Below are positions 5,758 through 7,176 of a stretch of 7,176 nucleotides of DNA, piece after piece. Numbering within the stretch: the first letter of the stretch is position 1; each line of letters opens with the position of its first letter. A program made the position numbers and the translations under genes. The notes under the pieces were generated by a model. It had not been told where the DNA came from and searched no databases. It worked only from the letters and a program-made list of their open reading frames with translations. The DNA is from Gammaproteobacteria bacterium. GTDB taxonomy: Bacteria; Pseudomonadota; Gammaproteobacteria; UBA6429; Thiohalophilaceae. The stretch is from positions 1 through 7,176 of the forward strand of contig QILH01000212.1 of NCBI GenBank assembly GCA_003233255.1, in the 5' to 3' direction.

Positions 5758-7119
5758 TTAAACACTTTCAGGAGTATGACTACTTTTATAGTCGTCACCG
5801 TCTAATAGATCTTTAAGGCTAATTCCCAGAATTGCAGCCTGCGCCGCAGTCTGATACTTATCAAAAATGAACGTAATTCGGTCATCGTCTGGAAGATGAG
5901 TAATTTTAACAACGTCATCCTCTTCAGCTTGTCGCACCGCCTTTAAAATATCACTCACAGTCAGCACATCGGGTGCTTTTCCAGGTATTAATTCAGCGGG
6001 GTCAGAATCGGTTCGAATCAATAATCTCGCTCGAAGCAGGCTCTGAATGACTGGACTAAGCGACTCCGAAGATATATTTAAAAACTGATTTAATTCACCA
6101 AGTGTTATCGTTTTATTTTCAGAGTAATAACACTCTGCAATCTTGAGCATGGCCGTTAATGCCGCTATCTCTTTCATTCTATTACTTAAAGTCCATTTTC
6201 GTTTATTTCGCGAACGGTATGCAGGATTTTGATAATAGAATGCAATACAGGCACCAACTAATATAATAGTCCAGCTAATGTATACCCAAATCATGAAAAA
6301 GAATAATGCTGCAAAAGCAGAGTAGATTGCAGAATAATTTGCCTGGGAAACATACGAAGCAAATAACCATCCAATTGTCTGCCAGGCAATACCGGCGACA
6401 ACGGCACCAACAAAAGCAGAGGAAAATTTAACTTTGGTATTCGGGATAAACATATATATAAAGGTAAATGCCAATATGACTAACGCATACGGGATGGCCA
6501 ACTCAAAAACACTCGCTATCGAACTAAAAAAATCGTACCCCAACACAGCCTTATATAGCGTTGTATTTGTCAGTGTTGCAGTTAAACCTATTGCAGTAAA
6601 AACTAAAACCGGGCCTATCAGGATAACACTAAAGTAATCGCTGAACCGCCTGACAAAGCTTCGTTCTTCAGAAACATGCCAGGTAAAGTTAAACGCCGAC
6701 TCAATCTTCTGAATCAACGATATAACTGTATACAGGAGTAGCATTAATCCTACCGAACCTAAAATTCCAAAATTAATTCCTTCAACGAATTTTATAATGG
6801 TGGTAGTGATTTCCGGGCCACGCTCACCTAATGGTTGTAATAAATTGAGCAAAGCCGGTTCAATTTGATTATGCGCACCAAAGCCTTTAAGTACTGACAC
6901 ACTTACTGCAATCAGCGGCACAATCGAAAGTAGACTTGTATAAACCAGGCTCATCGAACGAAGATTTAATTGCCCATCGAAAAATAAATCTCGAATGGTT
7001 AAATAGGCGATACGTAAGGTGTTGATTAAATATCTTTGCCAAATGGATGATTGCGTAAAATCCGTATCCCATATAAATGTGATCATTTTTGCGCGGATAT
7101 GTTGAGTGTAATTAATCAT
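5758..7119 (-). CDS. yihY: YihY/UPF0761-family inner membrane protein with C-terminal winged-helix-like domain
   Basis: A 453-residue protein of the YihY (BrkB-like, formerly misnamed RNase BN) family. Family signatures are SLVYTSLLSIVPLIAV (57-72), the LLLYTVISLIQKIESAFNFTW stretch (127-147), RRFSDYFSVILIGPVL (157-172), YMFIPNTKV (222-230), the GAVVAGIAWQ segment (238-247) and FMIWVYISWTIILVGA (275-290). About six membrane helices are visible, near 57-78, 117-136, 164-186, 206-225, 236-256 and 266-295. After a basic stretch (302-308, RSRNKRK) a soluble domain of about 145 residues follows; residues 315-372 look like a winged helix (helices plus a LLRARLLIRT wing), and an acidic tail ends the protein. 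The transported substrate or role of the family is not established. Start at 7119 or 7086 is undecided, as neither has a Shine-Dalgarno. First gene of a pair. Confidence 0.9.
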   Translation of the reverse strand: MINYTQHIRAKMITFIWDTDFTQSSIWQRYLINTLRIAYLTIRDLFFDGQLNLRSMSLVYTSLLSIVPLIAVSVSVLKGFGAHNQIEPALLNLLQPLGERGPEITTTIIKFVEGINFGILGSVGLMLLLYTVISLIQKIESAFNFTWHVSEERSFVRRFSDYFSVILIGPVLVFTAIGLTATLTNTTLYKAVLGYDFFSSIASVFELAIPYALVILAFTFIYMFIPNTKVKFSSAFVGAVVAGIAWQTIGWLFASYVSQANYSAIYSAFAALFFFMIWVYISWTIILVGACIAFYYQNPAYRSRNKRKWTLSNRMKEIAALTAMLKIAECYYSENKTITLGELNQFLNISSESLSPVIQSLLRARLLIRTDSDPAELIPGKAPDVLTVSDILKAVRQAEEDDVVKITHLPDDDRITFIFDKYQTAAQAAILGISLKDLLDGDDYKSSHTPESV

Positions 7120-7176
7120 TTTATTATTCTATTTATAATATATTACTGTATTTTAATCGCTTACCAGGAACCTGAT

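Noticed and set aside
7120..7176. Promoter of the YihY-type gene
   Set aside because: The sequence is AT-rich with several TATA-like hexamers, but none has a convincing -35 at the right distance and the window ends at 7176. The CAGG-AA-CCTG repeat near the edge is too short to call.

Overview
This window looks like ordinary chromosomal DNA from a moderately AT-rich gammaproteobacterium. The lineage call is an inference. MsrA has the long, E. coli-like N-terminal region before its catalytic site. The YihY-type membrane protein, the small class I glutaredoxin and the DUF924 and DUF488 proteins also fit that group. I see no transposase, phage gene, tRNA, rRNA or CRISPR array. Coding density is very high and no gap between genes exceeds about 140 bases.

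Layout: two genes read rightward at the left edge, a 5'-truncated CPBP-family membrane protease (2-478) and a glutaredoxin (550-804). Everything else reads leftward. From right to left the leftward genes are: a YihY-type membrane protein (5758-7119) with a two-helix membrane protein carrying a SHOCT-like C-terminus (5135-5752); a tight four-gene run of msrA, a secreted phospholipase A2-like protein, a DUF488 protein and a DUF924 protein (4996 down to 2678, gaps of 4, 13 and 4 bases); a 112-residue stand-alone SET-domain protein (2249-2587); and an unknown 121-residue protein followed by a histone-deacetylase-family enzyme (2124 down to 801). The glutaredoxin and the deacetylase converge, and one TTAA palindrome supplies both stop codons.

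Functional themes: glutaredoxin and MsrA both serve thiol redox and oxidative protein repair. The SET protein and the deacetylase-family enzyme are bacterial members of two families best known from chromatin lysine modification, and they sit close together on one strand. The msrA run has a good sigma70-like promoter (ATGACA, 17 bases, TAAAAT) and a strong ribosome-binding site; together they fix its start at 4996. The SET gene has its own promoter with a perfect TATAAT flanked by an 8-bp inverted repeat that could be an operator.

No obviously new system stands out. The items most worth a second look are the SET/unknown/deacetylase neighbourhood, the repeat-flanked SET promoter, the PLA2-like secreted protein inside an msrA operon, and an MsrA lacking the usual last cysteine.
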